NCBI RefSeq assembly: GCF_002743055.1
Contig: NZ_PDYM01000001.1
Location: forward strand, 124,001 to 188,000
Direction: 5' to 3'
Origin: Sporosarcina sp. P13
GTDB taxonomy: Bacteria; Bacillota; Bacilli; Bacillales_A; Planococcaceae
DNA length: 64,000 nucleotides
Below, piece by piece: positions 26,969 to 37,936 of this stretch (position 1 is the stretch's first letter; each line of letters opens with the position of its first letter). The notes under the pieces were generated by a model. It did no database searches. It was not told where the DNA came from and worked only from the letters and a program-made list of their open reading frames with translations. The translations under genes and the position numbers were made by a program.

Positions 26969-27105
26969 ACTCGAACACAACTCTAATAAAAAAAAAAAAA
27001 ACCGCATGAATCCAAGTTACAAGAACCTTGGTTTCATGCAGTATAAATTTTGATTTTTTTTGTTAATCACACTAGAATATCTACTTATGTTCCAGTCTAG
27101 ACTTT
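26969..27105. repeat. About 136-bp palindromic repeat, copy A (after codY)
   Basis: This segment matches copy B (31101-31236) from end to end. Shared blocks in order on the plus strand: ACTCGAACA / ACTGGAACA; an A-run; CCGCATGAATCCAAGTTACA; CCTTGGTTTCA; TTAAT; and a right end that reads on the minus strand AAAGTCTAGACTGGAACA. The two ends are thus rough inverted copies of each other around a central hairpin. The right end begins at the codY stop codon. No open frame is present. Confidence 0.75.
26988..27041 (-). terminator. Intrinsic terminator of xerC-hslV-hslU-codY
   Basis: On the minus strand a 13-bp stem (27004-27016 pairing with 27027-27039, one mismatch) with a 10-base loop is followed by GG and an uninterrupted run of 14 U. 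It lies about 65 bp after the codY stop and is the core of repeat copy A. Confidence 0.92.
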
Positions 27106-27881
27106 TATGAATTGTGCTTTTCAAGCTCTGCTAAAAACTTATCATTTAGCACTTTAATATACGTACCTTTCATACCTAAAGAACGTGATTCGATAACACC
27201 AGCACTCTCTAGTTTACGCAAAGCGTTGACGATTACAGAACGAGTAATTCCTACGCGATCCGCAATTTTAGAAGCGACAAGTAATCCTTCATTGCCGTCC
27301 AACTCTTTAAAGATATGCTCAATTGCTTCATGTTCACTGTAAGAAAGAGAATTGATCGCCATTTGCACTACTGCTTTACTACGTGCTTCTTGTTCAATTT
27401 CCTCAGATTTCTCACGTAAGATTTCCATACCAACTACAGTCGCACCGTACTCAGCAAGAATTAGGTCATCTTCTTCAAAGCCATCCTTCAATCTAGCCAA
27501 GATCAATGTACCTAAACGCTCACCGCCACCGATAATCGGAACAATCGTTGTCAAACCGTCTTTGAACAAATCTTTGTTCTCTACAGGAAATACTGTATAT
27601 GAACTTTCGATACCTAGGTTTGAAGATGTTTCTTGAATTTCAAACAAACGACCCGTATACTCTTCAGGGAATTTACGCTCTTCAAACATTTGTTTCATAC
27701 GGTCGTTATCGATCTGATGATGTACTTCCAGACCAAGCAATTTACCTTTTCGACTTACAATGAACGCGTTACAATCAATGACGTCACTTAGTTCCTCGGC
27801 CATCTCTTTAAAGTTGACTGGACCACCAGCACTCTTTTGTAGCATCGCATTAATTTTTCTTGTTTTTACTAATAAACTCAT
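27105..27881 (-). CDS. codY: GTP- and branched-chain-amino-acid-sensing repressor CodY
   Basis: CodY is the global regulator that represses starvation genes, often including motility, when GTP and isoleucine/leucine/valine are high. The 258-residue protein has the N-terminal GAF domain ([20 protein letters not shown] start; YTGRLFEI and [13 protein letters not shown] region) and the C-terminal winged helix ([31 protein letters not shown], near 203-233). AAGGAGG precedes the ATG. It is last in xerC-hslV-hslU-codY and directly upstream of fla/che, as in B. subtilis. Confidence 0.98.
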   Translation of the reverse strand: MSLLVKTRKINAMLQKSAGGPVNFKEMAEELSDVIDCNAFIVSRKGKLLGLEVHHQIDNDRMKQMFEERKFPEEYTGRLFEIQETSSNLGIESSYTVFPVENKDLFKDGLTTIVPIIGGGERLGTLILARLKDGFEEDDLILAEYGATVVGMEILREKSEEIEQEARSKAVVQMAINSLSYSEHEAIEHIFKELDGNEGLLVASKIADRVGITRSVIVNALRKLESAGVIESRSLGMKGTYIKVLNDKFLAELEKHNS

Positions 27882-27967
27882 TTCTATTGTTCCTCCTTAT
27901 AATCCCCTGTTAACTTTATTGAATATTCTAAAGGTTTTTAATCATTAAATAAACAGATACGACTTGC

Positions 27968-29362
27968 TTATAGAATAAAATGTGACAAATCTTTGTTTTT
28001 TACAATTCCTTCTAACTTCTCATCCACGTACGCAGGCGTGATTTTGATAGAAGCCGGTCCAATCTCAGCAGCCTCAAAAGAAAGATCCTCTAACAACTTC
28101 TCTAGAATCGTATGCAATCTTCTTGCACCAATGTTTTCTGTCTCATTATTTACTTCGAATGCAATTTCCGCAAGTTTACTAATTGCATCGTCGGTAAACT
28201 CAATTTCCACTTCTTCCGTAGCAAGCAATCGCTCATATTGTTTTAGTAATGAAAAATCAGGCTCTAGCAGTATGCGCTCCAAATCAGCTTTTGTCAATTT
28301 ATCTAATTCTACGCGTATCGGAAATCTGCCTTGAAGCTCCGGAATGATGTCTGATGGTTTGGACATATGAAACGCACCTGCTGCTATGAATAAGATATAA
28401 TCAGTCTTCACAGCACCATACTTTGTCGTCACAGTTGAACCTTCTACAATCGGTAGAATATCACGTTGGACACCTTCACGAGATACTTCTCCAGAAGATT
28501 TTTGGTTGCTACTTGCAATTTTATCCATCTCGTCTAAAAAAATAATACCAGCTTGTTCGGTCATTTCAATTCCTTTACGCGCTACTTCGTCTTGATCTAT
28601 CAACTTATCCGCTTCTTCTGCTTCCAACGCCAACCGTGCATCTTTTACTTTCATTCGACGCTGAACAGTTTTTTTCGGCATAAGCGAAGAAAGCGCATCT
28701 TGCATTCCAGACATATTTTCCATACCAGAGCCTTGAAATGCATCGAACAATGAAGGTTGCTGAGTTGTCACATCTATCGTGATCATCCGTTCCTCAATTT
28801 GCCCTGCTTTCAATTGCACAGCAATTTCTGAACGTTTGCGTCTGATTTCTGTTTGCTCTTCAGGCGTTTCTTCTTGCGTCTGTCCTTTTTGGCCAAAAAA
28901 CATTTCAAATGGATTTTGTCCATTGCTTTGTTTTTTAGCTTCAGGCACGAGCAGCTTTACTAAACGTTCTTCTGCTAATACCCGCGCTTGCTCTTTAACG
29001 GATTCGCGCATATCTTCTTTCACCATACGCACGCCGACTTCAGTCAAATCACGGATCATCGATTCAACGTCACGTCCTACATAGCCTACTTCCGTAAATT
29101 TTGTAGCTTCTACTTTAACAAACGGCGCATGAATTAATTTAGCAATTCGTCTAGCGATTTCAGTTTTCCCTACACCTGTAGGTCCAATCATTAAAATATT
29201 CTTCGGAATCACTTCTTCTTGCTCTTCTTCAGTTAACTGCATTCGTCTATAGCGATTTCGCATGGCTACAGCAACAGCTCTTTTCGCTTTCTCTTGTCCG
29301 ACAATAAAACGATCTAAGTAAGCAGTAAGCGCTTTTGGAGTCAATTCTTGTTTCATCATCAC
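27968..29362 (-). CDS. hslU: ATP-dependent unfoldase HslU (ClpY/CodX)
   Basis: HslU unfolds substrates for the HslV peptidase. The 464-residue AAA+ protein has Walker A GPTGVGKT at 60-67, Walker [12 protein letters not shown], the pore motif [14 protein letters not shown], a long I domain at about 110-240 and the C-terminal tail ending LSHFIL that inserts into HslV. It starts one base after the hslV stop and is 86 bp from codY. Confidence 0.98.
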   Translation of the reverse strand: MMMKQELTPKALTAYLDRFIVGQEKAKRAVAVAMRNRYRRMQLTEEEQEEVIPKNILMIGPTGVGKTEIARRIAKLIHAPFVKVEATKFTEVGYVGRDVESMIRDLTEVGVRMVKEDMRESVKEQARVLAEERLVKLLVPEAKKQSNGQNPFEMFFGQKGQTQEETPEEQTEIRRKRSEIAVQLKAGQIEERMITIDVTTQQPSLFDAFQGSGMENMSGMQDALSSLMPKKTVQRRMKVKDARLALEAEEADKLIDQDEVARKGIEMTEQAGIIFLDEMDKIASSNQKSSGEVSREGVQRDILPIVEGSTVTTKYGAVKTDYILFIAAGAFHMSKPSDIIPELQGRFPIRVELDKLTKADLERILLEPDFSLLKQYERLLATEEVEIEFTDDAISKLAEIAFEVNNETENIGARRLHTILEKLLEDLSFEAAEIGPASIKITPAYVDEKLEGIVKNKDLSHFIL

Positions 29363-29899
29363 TCACAGCACCTCCACAATGATTTCATGATTTGTGTATA
29401 CACAAATATCCGCCGCCGTTTCCAATGCAGCTCTCGCAATTTCTTCGGCCGTTAAACCATTACTATGATTTTTCAACGCTCTACCAGCAGCCAATGCATA
29501 ATTCCCACCAGAACCAATCGCCAAAATTCCGTCATCTGGTTCAATGACTTCACCGGTACCCGATACTAATAATAACGTCTTTTGGTCCATTACGAGCAAC
29601 ATCGCTTCTAACTTACGTAAAATACGATCTCCGCGCCATTCTTTCGCGAGTTCAACAGAAGCCCGTTGAAGATTGCCATCATACTCCATCAATTTCGCTT
29701 CAAATAAATCGAATAACGTAAAGGCGTCCGCTACAGAACCTGCGAATCCAGCAAGCACTTTTCCATTAAACAACCTACGGACTTTTTTCGCTGTATGTTT
29801 CATAACGACTGCATTACCCATCGTCACTTGTCCGTCACCTGACATAGCACACTGCCCTTCATGATGAACCGCAAAAATCGTTGTAGCATGAAATTCCAT
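29363..29899 (-). CDS. hslV: ATP-dependent protease peptidase subunit HslV (ClpQ/CodW)
   Basis: HslV is the proteasome-like peptidase. The 178-residue protein has the HslV core [29 protein letters not shown] and [16 protein letters not shown]. The ATG at 29897-29899 has GGAGG 7 bases upstream, so the N-terminus is [11 protein letters not shown]. The Thr pair that aligns with E. coli Thr1-Thr2 is at residues 6-7, so a five-residue propeptide must be removed to free an N-terminal Thr, as in other Bacillales. Confidence 0.97.
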   Translation of the reverse strand: MEFHATTIFAVHHEGQCAMSGDGQVTMGNAVVMKHTAKKVRRLFNGKVLAGFAGSVADAFTLFDLFEAKLMEYDGNLQRASVELAKEWRGDRILRKLEAMLLVMDQKTLLLVSGTGEVIEPDDGILAIGSGGNYALAAGRALKNHSNGLTAEEIARAALETAADICVYTNHEIIVEVL

Positions 29900-29910
29900 G
29901 ATCTTTCCTC

Positions 29911-30810
29911 CTATGCACGAGGGTGCGTTTGTAAATACGTTTGACGTAAATGTTCGTTCGTGATGTGTGTGTATACTTGAGTAGATGATAAATGACTGTG
30001 ACCGAGCAATTCCTGCACTGAGCGAAGATCAGCACCCGCGCCTAGTAAATGCGTAGCAAACGTATGCCTAATCATATGAGGTGTAATTTTCGTATGCAAC
30101 GCAGCACGCTCCATCAAATCATTCAAAATATAGCGCACACCACGATCTGTTAAAGGATCACCACGTAAATTCACAAATAACATAGCATGCTTTTTTTGTT
30201 TCATTAATCGCGGTCGGCTAGCTTCCATATATTCTTGCAACGCCTCTTCCGCAAAGCTTCCAAAGGGCACAAAGCGTTCTTTTCTACCTTTTCCCATCAC
30301 TTTAACGATTCCTAAGTAATAATCTACATCTTGCACTTCAATAGCAACCAATTCTCCTACTCGAATTCCCGTCGCATACAGCAATTCTAGTAACGCGCGG
30401 TCACGCAATGAACGGGTATCTTCTCCCAAAGTCACCTCAAACAATTTCTCTAGTTCTTGTTCATAAAAAAAAGCTGGTAAGCGCTGCTCTTTTTTGGGAT
30501 GATACAACAAACGAAAAGCCTGGTCTTCGATACCATAACGCGCATGAATAAATTTAAAAAACGAACGAATGGCTGAAATTTTTCGAGAAATACTCGCTCT
30601 TGCAAATTTGCGATCATATAAGCGAGTGACATACAGTCTCGCTACGGCATACTCTACTTCTTGTAAGTCATCGATTCGTTCTCCTGTTAAAAACGTCAAA
30701 AATTCCCGAAGATCTTTTTCATACTCCTTTATAGTGTAGGATGAATAGTTTTTCTCCAGGCGAATATAAGATACATATTCATCTGCCAATTCATTTATTT
30801 CAGGAACCAC
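29911..30810 (-). CDS. xerC: Tyrosine recombinase XerC (CodV)
   Basis: XerC resolves chromosome dimers at dif with XerD. The 299-residue protein has the N-terminal SAM-like DNA-binding domain and all catalytic residues: Arg150 (ATGIRVGEL), Lys174, His245 and Arg248 ([12 protein letters not shown]), His271 (LGHSHLSS) and Tyr280. The start is GTG at 30808-30810, with AGGTGA just upstream. First gene of the xerC-hslV-hslU-codY operon; a housekeeping gene rather than a sign of a mobile element. Confidence 0.97.
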   Translation of the reverse strand: MVPEINELADEYVSYIRLEKNYSSYTIKEYEKDLREFLTFLTGERIDDLQEVEYAVARLYVTRLYDRKFARASISRKISAIRSFFKFIHARYGIEDQAFRLLYHPKKEQRLPAFFYEQELEKLFEVTLGEDTRSLRDRALLELLYATGIRVGELVAIEVQDVDYYLGIVKVMGKGRKERFVPFGSFAEEALQEYMEASRPRLMKQKKHAMLFVNLRGDPLTDRGVRYILNDLMERAALHTKITPHMIRHTFATHLLGAGADLRSVQELLGHSHLSSTQVYTHITNEHLRQTYLQTHPRA

Positions 30811-30924
30811 TTTATCACCTCACAGTGAATTGTAAGTAATTGAAGTCGATACCGAATATTCTTAATATTACGAAACGTATATAATTTGGAATGTAATGTC
30901 TAATCCAAATGTTCTCCATGAAAC

Positions 30925-30953
30925 ACTATACAATAGCATAGATTTTTGGGCAA
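30925..30953 (-). promoter_or_regulatory. Promoter of xerC-hslV-hslU-codY
   Basis: Minus-strand TTGCCC (30948-30953) and TATAGT (30925-30930) are separated by exactly 17 bp. Predicted initiation is about 105 bp before the xerC GTG start. Confidence 0.6.
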
Positions 30954-31100
30954 CTTTGAAAACGGATTCATGTTCAGTTATTCCCTAAAACCTTTCGATT
31001 GACACATGTCGTTCAAATATTTGGTATTCGATTCTAGCTAAAACCTATCCGCTATGTTAAAAGACGTCCTGTTAACGCATTAGTTTCATCGCAAATATAA

Positions 31101-31236
31101 AAGACTGGAACAAAAATTAATAAAATAAAAAAAACCGCATGAATCCAAGTTACAAAACCTTGGTTTCACGCAGTTTTAATTTTTACTTTCTAGTTAATTA
31201 TAATAGCTTTTCCACCTATATCCCAGACACTTTTAG
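31101..31236. repeat. About 136-bp palindromic repeat, copy B (after trmFO)
   Basis: Second copy of the repeat at 26969-27105. The plus-strand left end AAGACTGGAACAAAAATT and the minus-strand right end AAAAGTGTCTGGGATA are imperfect inverted copies. The central hairpin is conserved, with one stem pair changed to a G-U wobble (TTCACGC against TTCATGC in copy A). The right end starts directly after the trmFO stop codon. Confidence 0.75.
31121..31172 (-). terminator. Intrinsic terminator after trmFO
   Basis: Minus-strand stem 31137-31149 pairing with 31159-31171, loop of about 9 bases, followed by GG and a run of eight U then AUUUUA. It is the core of repeat copy B and ends the topA-trmFO transcript. 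Confidence 0.85.
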
Positions 31237-32547
31237 TTAAATGATTGTTGTTTCTCTAAATTCTTTTAACGCTTCCAAAGCACGATTGGCTTGTTTTTCT
31301 GCACGTTCCGCCTTTGATCGAATACGCTTGCCTAGATCCGGGAACAGTCCAAAGTTGATATTCATCGGTTGGAAGTTTCTTGGATCCGCTTCAGTAATAT
31401 AACGCGACATACTGCCAAGTGCCGTTTCTCTTGGGAAACGGATCGGTTTACCACCTTTTGCTAAATGAGCAGCATTGATACCGGCGATTAATCCAGAGCC
31501 TGCAGATTCAACATAACCTTCTACACCTGTCATTTGTCCGGCGAATAGAATGGTCGGTTGAGACTTTAGCTGGTACGTACAATTCAAAACTCTCGGTGAA
31601 TTGATGAACGTGTTTCGGTGCATTACGCCATAGCGAACGATTTCCACATTTTCCAAACCTGGAATCAGTCGCAGTACTTCTTTCTGCGCACCCCATTTTA
31701 AATGCGTTTGAAAGCCAACTAGGTTGTATAATGAACCTGCTGCATTATCCCGTCTTAATTGAACAACAGCTGTCGGCTCTTTACCTGTCCTTGGATCTTC
31801 CAAGCCCACTGGTTTCAAAGGTCCGAAAAGCATTGTTTTCACTCCACGCTTCGCCATCACTTCAATCGGCATACAACCTTCAAAATACATTTCTTCTTCA
31901 AAGTCTTTTAACGGAGCCACTTCTGCTGAAATGAGCGCCTGATAGAAACGATCAAACTCTTCCGCATTCATTGGGCAGTTCAAGTAGGCCGCTTCGCCCT
32001 TATCATAACGAGATTTCAAATAGACTTTTTCCATATCGATAGAATCGCTTTCTACGATAGGAGCCGCCGCATCATAGAAATATAAATAATCTTCCCCAGT
32101 CAGCTCGCGTATTTCCTCGGCAAGCGCCGGTGATGTTAAGGGACCCGATGCAATGACCGTAATTCCCTCTGGCAGTTTCGTCACTTCTTCGTTAATCACT
32201 TCAATATTTGGGTGATTTCGAATTTGCTCTGTCACGTTTGCCGCAAACTCATGTCGGTCTACAGCTAACGCTCCGCCAGCTGGGACTGCGCAACGATCCG
32301 CCGATTGGATGATTAATGAATCCAACTGACGCATTTCTTCTTTGATCACTCCAACTGCATTGGTTAAGTTGTTAGCCCGTAAAGAGTTACTACACACTAA
32401 CTCTGCAAATTTATCTGTATGATGGGCGGGGGTTTGTTTAACTGGACGCATCTCGAACAACTTCACTTGAACACCTCGATTTGCTAGTTGCCAAGCAGCC
32501 TCACTTCCGGCTAAACCCGCACCAATTACATTTACAGTTTGTGTCAT
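31237..32547 (-). CDS. trmFO: tRNA m5U54 methyltransferase TrmFO (folate/FAD dependent)
   Basis: TrmFO methylates U54 in the T-loop of tRNAs using methylenetetrahydrofolate and FADH2. The 436-residue protein has the N-terminal FAD-binding motif [19 protein letters not shown] (residues 6-24), the family block [20 protein letters not shown] and the C-terminal [17 protein letters not shown]. It was formerly called Gid. It follows topA by 37 bp, probably in one transcript. Confidence 0.97.
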   Translation of the reverse strand: MTQTVNVIGAGLAGSEAAWQLANRGVQVKLFEMRPVKQTPAHHTDKFAELVCSNSLRANNLTNAVGVIKEEMRQLDSLIIQSADRCAVPAGGALAVDRHEFAANVTEQIRNHPNIEVINEEVTKLPEGITVIASGPLTSPALAEEIRELTGEDYLYFYDAAAPIVESDSIDMEKVYLKSRYDKGEAAYLNCPMNAEEFDRFYQALISAEVAPLKDFEEEMYFEGCMPIEVMAKRGVKTMLFGPLKPVGLEDPRTGKEPTAVVQLRRDNAAGSLYNLVGFQTHLKWGAQKEVLRLIPGLENVEIVRYGVMHRNTFINSPRVLNCTYQLKSQPTILFAGQMTGVEGYVESAGSGLIAGINAAHLAKGGKPIRFPRETALGSMSRYITEADPRNFQPMNINFGLFPDLGKRIRSKAERAEKQANRALEALKEFRETTII

Positions 32548-32584
32548 TTCAAATACCTCTTTCTCGTTATGTTCAGTTGCCTAA

Positions 32585-34660
32585 TTAACCCTGTGGCTGT
32601 TCTTTATAATCACATTCCGTACATTGAATTTGGACACCTTTTTTCAGACGTTTCTCTACTAATGTCTGCTGACACTTCGGACACGGTCTAGAAATCGGCT
32701 TATCCCATGACACATAATCACATTCTGGATATTGGTCACAGCCGAAGAATATTCTCTTCGTCTTACTCTTACGCTCGACCACTTCGCCTTCTTTACACTT
32801 CGGACATGTTACGCCAATTGGCTTGATGATCGCTTTCGTGTTTCTGCAATCGGGGAAGTTAGAGCAAGCCATGAACTTTCCGTAACGGCCCATCTTATAG
32901 ACCATTGGTGATCCACACTTTTCACAATCTTCGCCAGCAGGCTCGTCTTTTATTTCAATTTTTTCCATTTCCGCATCTGCGACTTCCACATGTTTCTCGA
33001 AATCCCGGTAGAATTCATCGATTACTTTACGCCATTCAATACTTCCTTCCTCAACATTATCAAGTCTCCGCTCCATTTGCGCGGTAAATTCGATATCAAT
33101 AATATCCGGGAAATATTGATTGACTGCCTGATGTACAATCCCACCTAGCTCTGTCGGAATAAATCGCTTAGCATCTAGTGTAACATACCCACGTTTTTGG
33201 ATTGTATCTAGCGTTGGTGCATACGTAGACGGACGACCTATGCCTAGTTCTTCCAACGTTTTCACTAGGCGCGCTTCCGAATATCTTGGCGGCGGTTGCG
33301 TGAAGTGTTGTTTCGGATCGATTTCTGCATAGGCAATCTTTTCACCTTCTTCAAGCGGTGGGAGGATGTTCTCCTTTTCCTCTTGTTGATCATCGTCGCC
33401 TTCAATATACACTTTCATAAAACCTGGAAATTTCACTTGAGAGCCTGAAGCGCGGAATCGAATGTCGCCATTTAAGAAATCTGCGGTAACCGTATCTAAA
33501 ATCGCGGGTGCCATCTGACTTGCAACAAACCGTTCCCAAATGAGTTTATATAAGCGGAACTGATCTCTAGATAAGAACGCTTTCATAGCTTCAGGAGGCC
33601 GCATCGCTGATGTTGGTCGAACAGCTTCGTGCGCATCCTGTGTGTTCGTCTTCGCTTTTGTTTTCGCTGGTACAGTGGAGATGAATTCTTCACCATACAT
33701 CGTTTGTATGAACGATTTCACTTCGTCTTTTGCCGTATCGGAAATTCTGGTCGAGTCTGTACGCATGTAAGTAATCAAACCGACTGTTCCTTCTTTTCCA
33801 ATCGCAATACCTTCATATAATTGTTGAGCAAGCATCATCGTTTTCTTTGCACGGAAGTTCAATTTACGTGCCGCCTCTTGTTGAAGTGAGGATGTAGTGA
33901 ACGGTAATGCTGGATTACGCTTACGTTCTTTTTTCACTACTTTATTTACTTCAAATTGATCTGGTTCAAGCGCGTTGACGATTTTTTCTACTTGCTCTTG
34001 ATTGGTTAGCTTTATTTTCTCTTTCGCATCGCCATAAAATGTACCTTCAAATGTTTTCTTACCTTTTGTGAACTGCGTCGTAATAGACCAATATTCTTCC
34101 GGTATGAATGCATTGATTTCATTTTCTCGGTCAATGATCAAGCGCAAAGCTACAGACTGAACTCGTCCTGCTGACAACCCTTTTTTTACTTTCTTCCAAA
34201 GGATTGGACTGATATTGTAGCCTACGAGTCTGTCCAAAATTCTTCTAGCCTGCTGCGCGTCTACTAAATTCATATTAATTGGACGCGGATTTTTAAATGA
34301 ATCTTTAATTGCATCTTTTGTAATCTCGTTAAATACGACTCGACAGTCGGATTCGATATCAACACCTAGTTGATGTGATAAATGCCAAGCAATTGCCTCT
34401 CCTTCGCGATCCGGGTCAGCCGCGAGAAAGATTTTCTTCACTTTTTTTGCTTCTTTTTTTAATTCTGAGAGGATTGGTCCTTTTCCTCGAATTGTAATAT
34501 ACTTCGGTTCATAATTATTTTCGGTATCTACCCCCATTTGGCTGCGGGGTAAATCGCGTAAATGGCCAAGTGATGCACTCACTTTATACTTTTTCCCTAA
34601 ATAACGTTCAATCGTTTTCGCTTTAGCAGGTGATTCCACAATTACTAAGTAATCTGCCAT
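32585..34660 (-). CDS. topA: DNA topoisomerase I TopA
   Basis: TopA relaxes negative supercoils. The 691-residue protein has the Toprim domain ([29 protein letters not shown]), the catalytic tyrosine Tyr298 in [14 protein letters not shown], and a C-terminal tail with three four-cysteine zinc fingers (CEKCGS...[11 protein letters not shown]...CDY; CPKCQQ...CDY) starting near residue 580. It lies 124 bp after dprA; AAGGAGGG precedes the ATG. Confidence 0.98.
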   Translation of the reverse strand: MADYLVIVESPAKAKTIERYLGKKYKVSASLGHLRDLPRSQMGVDTENNYEPKYITIRGKGPILSELKKEAKKVKKIFLAADPDREGEAIAWHLSHQLGVDIESDCRVVFNEITKDAIKDSFKNPRPINMNLVDAQQARRILDRLVGYNISPILWKKVKKGLSAGRVQSVALRLIIDRENEINAFIPEEYWSITTQFTKGKKTFEGTFYGDAKEKIKLTNQEQVEKIVNALEPDQFEVNKVVKKERKRNPALPFTTSSLQQEAARKLNFRAKKTMMLAQQLYEGIAIGKEGTVGLITYMRTDSTRISDTAKDEVKSFIQTMYGEEFISTVPAKTKAKTNTQDAHEAVRPTSAMRPPEAMKAFLSRDQFRLYKLIWERFVASQMAPAILDTVTADFLNGDIRFRASGSQVKFPGFMKVYIEGDDDQQEEKENILPPLEEGEKIAYAEIDPKQHFTQPPPRYSEARLVKTLEELGIGRPSTYAPTLDTIQKRGYVTLDAKRFIPTELGGIVHQAVNQYFPDIIDIEFTAQMERRLDNVEEGSIEWRKVIDEFYRDFEKHVEVADAEMEKIEIKDEPAGEDCEKCGSPMVYKMGRYGKFMACSNFPDCRNTKAIIKPIGVTCPKCKEGEVVERKSKTKRIFFGCDQYPECDYVSWDKPISRPCPKCQQTLVEKRLKKGVQIQCTECDYKEQPQG

Positions 34661-34785
34661 GTAGTTCCCTCCTTAGAGAGATTTCTTTGTATTTATTCAA
34701 CAAAAGAATATCTGTTGCAAAATGTATAACAGTTTTACGGATAATGCAACCTTTTAAACATTTTGCTAGCGGAGGGAGAGTCAAA

Positions 34786-35664
34786 TTACAGTAAGGAATC
34801 GATAATCTGGAAACCACTCCATAATGGCTTGGCACCTTCATCTAACAGCTTATTTGGCCCTGCAGATAAAGGCGAATCAATAGCTCCCGGTACAGCAAAA
34901 ATTTCTTTTCCATGATCTAGCGCATGTTCCACTGTACTCATCGTACCACTCCTTTCGACTGACTCAGTAATAACAAGTGCATTCGACAGTCCACTGATGA
35001 TTCGATTACGCATAGGAAATGTCCATTTAGCAGGCGAAAAATACGGTGGGTACTCCGTTACAAGTAAATGATTTTCCGCCATTTCTTGTGCGATTTTTTC
35101 ATTTTTCTTCGGGTACATATGAGAAAATCCATGACCTAGTACACCAATCGTATCGCCACCATAGTCTATTGCTGCTCGATGTGCCAGTGTATCTGCACCT
35201 GCTGCTAAACCTGAAACAATCGGTATTCCATGATCCACAAGTGGCGGGACAATGAAATCTAATGCCTTCTTCGAGTAGCTTGTCGCCTTTCGTGAACCTA
35301 TAATTCCAACTCGTGGCTGTTTTTTCAAAAGCTTTCGATTCCCCATACTATATAATATTGCAGGAGGATCACATAACTGTTTTAATTCTTTAGGATAGTC
35401 TGGATGAAAGGATGGAATGGGGATACAATTCATGTTTTCCAGCAGTTCAATCAGAGGGAAACGAGAGATTTCTTTATACTGTTCTGAAAATCGACTAGCC
35501 TTCTCTTTCGAAAGGTCAAATAAATGATTCCAATGTGCATTGGAATAAGACTCAAGATCGTCCAAAGACGGATTTTCTTCCAATAATAAATAGTAGCGAT
35601 TAAACGGTACTGGATGAATGTAATGAAGGTTTATTAATTGTTTTTGTTGGGACGTAAATTGCAT
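34786..35664 (-). CDS. dprA: DNA-processing protein DprA (Smf)
   Basis: DprA protects incoming single-stranded DNA and loads RecA during transformation. The 292-residue protein has an N-terminal helical part and the Rossmann-like DprA domain with GIIGSRKATSYSKKAL, VSGLAAGADTLAHRAA, GVLGHGFSHMYP and RNRIISGLSNALVITE. It lacks a long C-terminal winged-helix extension, which is usual in Firmicutes. It is downstream of the sucD terminator. Confidence 0.96.
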   Translation of the reverse strand: MQFTSQQKQLINLHYIHPVPFNRYYLLLEENPSLDDLESYSNAHWNHLFDLSKEKASRFSEQYKEISRFPLIELLENMNCIPIPSFHPDYPKELKQLCDPPAILYSMGNRKLLKKQPRVGIIGSRKATSYSKKALDFIVPPLVDHGIPIVSGLAAGADTLAHRAAIDYGGDTIGVLGHGFSHMYPKKNEKIAQEMAENHLLVTEYPPYFSPAKWTFPMRNRIISGLSNALVITESVERSGTMSTVEHALDHGKEIFAVPGAIDSPLSAGPNKLLDEGAKPLWSGFQIIDSLL

Positions 35665-35700
35665 AGTAATCTCCTTTTTTCGACACTACAAGCAACGCAC

Positions 35701-35737
35701 GAAAAAAGGTATAGCGGATTTTCTCGCTACACCTTTT
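35701..35737 (-). terminator. Intrinsic terminator of sucC-sucD
   Basis: Minus-strand 12-bp stem (35725-35736 pairing with 35705-35716, one mismatch) with an 8-base loop and a following U-run (CCTTTTTTCG). It begins a few bases after the sucD stop. Confidence 0.85.
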
Positions 35738-35740
35738 AGT

Positions 35741-36643
35741 TTACTTCGTTTTACATTTTTCGTATAGTCCTTTTTCTTTCAGGACAGTAATAAGTGTTTC
35801 ACCAATCACAGATGGCGTTGCTGCAACGCGGATATCGGCGGCTTCTAGCGCCTTGATCTTTTCTACAGCTGTTCCTTTACCGCCCGAAATAATCGCACCT
35901 GCGTGTCCCATACGCTTGCCCTCAGGAGCTGTCTGACCACCAATGAACCCTACGACCGGCTTCGTCATATGTTGCTTCACCCAATCAGCTGCTTCTTCTT
36001 CAGCAGTTCCGCCGATTTCACCAATCATTACTACTGCGTATGTGTCTGGATCTTCATTGAATGCCTTCAATACATCGATGAAATTCGTGCCATTTACCGG
36101 GTCTCCACCGATCCCAACCGCAGTTGTCTGACCAATTCCTTCTTGCGTCAATTGGTGAACCGCTTCGTACGTCAACGTACCAGAACGTGAAACGACTCCG
36201 ACATGCCCTTTTGTATGAATATAGCCTGGCATGATACCGATTTTCGTTTCATCTGCCGTAATGACACCGGGACAGTTTGGACCGATTAAACGAGTCTTTT
36301 TACCTTCCATATAACGCTTCACTTTGATCATATCTAGCACGGGAATATGCTCAGTAATACAGATCGTCATTTCAAGATCTGCATCGACTGCTTCCATGAT
36401 CGCATCTGCCGCATAAGGAGCTGGAACGTAAATGATGGAAACATTTGCGTCGGTAGCTTTAACAGCCTCTTCAACTGTATCAAAAACAGGTACACCCTCT
36501 ACTGTTTGTCCGCCCTTTCCAGGTGTTACACCACCAACGATTTTCGTACCATATTCCAACATTTGCTGTGTATGGAACAGGGCAGTGGAACCTGTAATTC
36601 CTTGTACAATGACTCTTGTATCTTTATTGACATAAATACTCAT
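35741..36643 (-). CDS. sucD: Succinyl-CoA synthetase alpha subunit SucD
   Basis: Catalytic subunit that carries the phosphohistidine in the TCA-cycle step between succinyl-CoA and succinate. The 300-residue protein has the CoA-binding N-terminus ([19 protein letters not shown], about 12-30), [10 protein letters not shown] and the active-site histidine in [18 protein letters not shown]. It lies 18 bp after sucC. Confidence 0.98.
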   Translation of the reverse strand: MSIYVNKDTRVIVQGITGSTALFHTQQMLEYGTKIVGGVTPGKGGQTVEGVPVFDTVEEAVKATDANVSIIYVPAPYAADAIMEAVDADLEMTICITEHIPVLDMIKVKRYMEGKKTRLIGPNCPGVITADETKIGIMPGYIHTKGHVGVVSRSGTLTYEAVHQLTQEGIGQTTAVGIGGDPVNGTNFIDVLKAFNEDPDTYAVVMIGEIGGTAEEEAADWVKQHMTKPVVGFIGGQTAPEGKRMGHAGAIISGGKGTAVEKIKALEAADIRVAATPSVIGETLITVLKEKGLYEKCKTK

Positions 36644-36661
36644 GTTTTGTACCTGCCTTTC

Positions 36662-37822
36662 TTATCCTATCAACTCAACGATTTTTTTCGCGCCTTCTGC
36701 CATGGAATCAGCCGATACAATATTAATACCGGATTGTTCAAGCAGTGCTTTCCCGCGTTCTACATTCGTACCTTCAAGACGTACAACAAGCGGTACTTGA
36801 AGTTCAACTTCTTTAGCCGCTTCGATGACTCCTTCAGCAATGACGTCACATTTCATAATACCGCCAAAAATATTGACGAAAATGCCTTTTACTTTCGGAT
36901 CAGATAAGATGATTTTGAAAGCGCCAGCAACTTTTTCTTTCTTTGCGCCGCCCCCAACGTCAAGGAAGTTAGCGGGCTCTCCGCCATAGTAGTGAATCGT
37001 GTCCATTGTTGCCATCGCAAGACCTGCACCATTGACCATACAACCGATATTTCCATCTAAAGAAATATAACTCAAGTCAAAAGTCGATGCTTCAATTTCT
37101 TTCGGATCCTCTTCATCAAAGTCGCGTAATTCAACAATATCTTTATGACGGAATGTCGCATTATCGTCAAAATTAAATTTCGCATCTAACGCAAGTACAC
37201 GCTGATCTTTTGTTACAACTAGTGGGTTAATCTCCACAATCGATGCGTCTTTTTCACTAAATACTTTATATAGACCTAAAAATAAACCAACCGCTTTATT
37301 AACTAATTTACTCGGTATTTCCATATTAAACGCCATACGTCGCGCTTGGTAAGGAGCTAATCCAACGACTGGATCGATCACTTCGTAGAAAATCTTTTCA
37401 GGATTTTTCTCTGCTACTTCCTCGATTTCCACGCCACCTTCAGCCGATCCCATCAACGTCACGCGATCAGTTGCACGGTCCACGACAAGACCAATATAGA
37501 ATTCTTTTTCAATATCGATTCCTTCTTCAACTAGAAGTCTTTTCACTTCTTGCCCTTCAGGACCCGTTTGATGTGTTACAAGTTGTTTACCGATCAATTC
37601 AGCTGCTACAGCGCGAACTTCATCAAGATCTTTGACAATCTTCACACCGCCGGCTTTTCCACGACCACCCGCATGAATTTGCGCCTTTACCACGATGGGC
37701 AAAGTTCCAATTTCCTTTGCAACTGCCACGGCATCTTTTGGTGAGAATGCAACACGGCCTTTCGAAACAGCCACACCATACTCTCTCAAAAGCTGCTTCC
37801 CTTGATATTCATGGATGTTCAT
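36662..37822 (-). CDS. sucC: Succinyl-CoA synthetase beta subunit SucC
   Basis: Nucleotide-binding subunit with an ATP-grasp fold. From ATG 37820-37822 the protein has 386 residues and begins [19 protein letters not shown], the universal SucC start; GGAGGCAG is about 8 bases upstream. Conserved parts are [16 protein letters not shown] (ATP grasp) and [30 protein letters not shown]. An in-frame start five codons upstream would swallow the ribosome site. Confidence 0.98.
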   Translation of the reverse strand: MNIHEYQGKQLLREYGVAVSKGRVAFSPKDAVAVAKEIGTLPIVVKAQIHAGGRGKAGGVKIVKDLDEVRAVAAELIGKQLVTHQTGPEGQEVKRLLVEEGIDIEKEFYIGLVVDRATDRVTLMGSAEGGVEIEEVAEKNPEKIFYEVIDPVVGLAPYQARRMAFNMEIPSKLVNKAVGLFLGLYKVFSEKDASIVEINPLVVTKDQRVLALDAKFNFDDNATFRHKDIVELRDFDEEDPKEIEASTFDLSYISLDGNIGCMVNGAGLAMATMDTIHYYGGEPANFLDVGGGAKKEKVAGAFKIILSDPKVKGIFVNIFGGIMKCDVIAEGVIEAAKEVELQVPLVVRLEGTNVERGKALLEQSGINIVSADSMAEGAKKIVELIG

Positions 37823-37873
37823 AAGTACTGCCTCCATTCGATTTACAATTGCTTGAAACTTAACTACTTTATT

Positions 37874-37903
37874 ATTGTAATCAAACCGTCACAAATTGTC
37901 CAA
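37874..37903 (-). promoter_or_regulatory. Candidate promoter of sucC-sucD
   Basis: Minus-strand TTGGAC (37898-37903) and TACAAT (37874-37879) at 18 bp, or TGGACA at 17 bp. It lies about 50 bp before the sucC ATG in the gap after ylqH. Confidence 0.5.
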
Positions 37904-37936
37904 GAATGACTATTGTATAATAAAATTCTCTAAACT

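Larger units (their letters stand above)
26548..26985 (-). promoter_or_regulatory. Upstream control region of the fla/che operon
   Basis: A gene-free, A+T-rich stretch between the repeat after codY and flgB. It holds a candidate promoter (26651-26680) and a perfect 9-bp inverted repeat (26719-26743), described separately. I found no credible small gene: the open frame at 26667-26861 on the plus strand lacks a ribosome site and family similarity. I also looked for, and did not find, a SigD-type element of the TAAA/GCCGATAT kind. Confidence 0.6.
30811..31236. other. Intergenic region between trmFO and xerC
   Basis: About 426 bp without a gene. The part next to xerC holds a promoter (30925-30953). 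The part next to trmFO is repeat copy B (31101-31236) with a terminator. Between them (30954-31100) I see no gene or clear structure. The region marks a transcriptional break that the equivalent B. subtilis gene order (topA-gid-codV-clpQ-clpY-codY) does not show by order alone. Confidence 0.7.

Noticed and set aside
27882..27967. A CodY box upstream of codY
   Set aside because: Only the short palindrome GAATATTC is present; the match to AATTTTCNGAAAATT is too poor.
29911..30810. xerC as part of an integrated element
   Set aside because: It has the conserved housekeeping neighbourhood with hslVU and codY and no phage or integron genes nearby.
36347..36907. 186-codon open frame on the plus strand across sucD and sucC
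   Set aside because: It is antisense to two clear, well-conserved genes, has no ribosome site and its composition (Cys-, Phe-, Tyr-, Asn-rich) is that of an antisense shadow.
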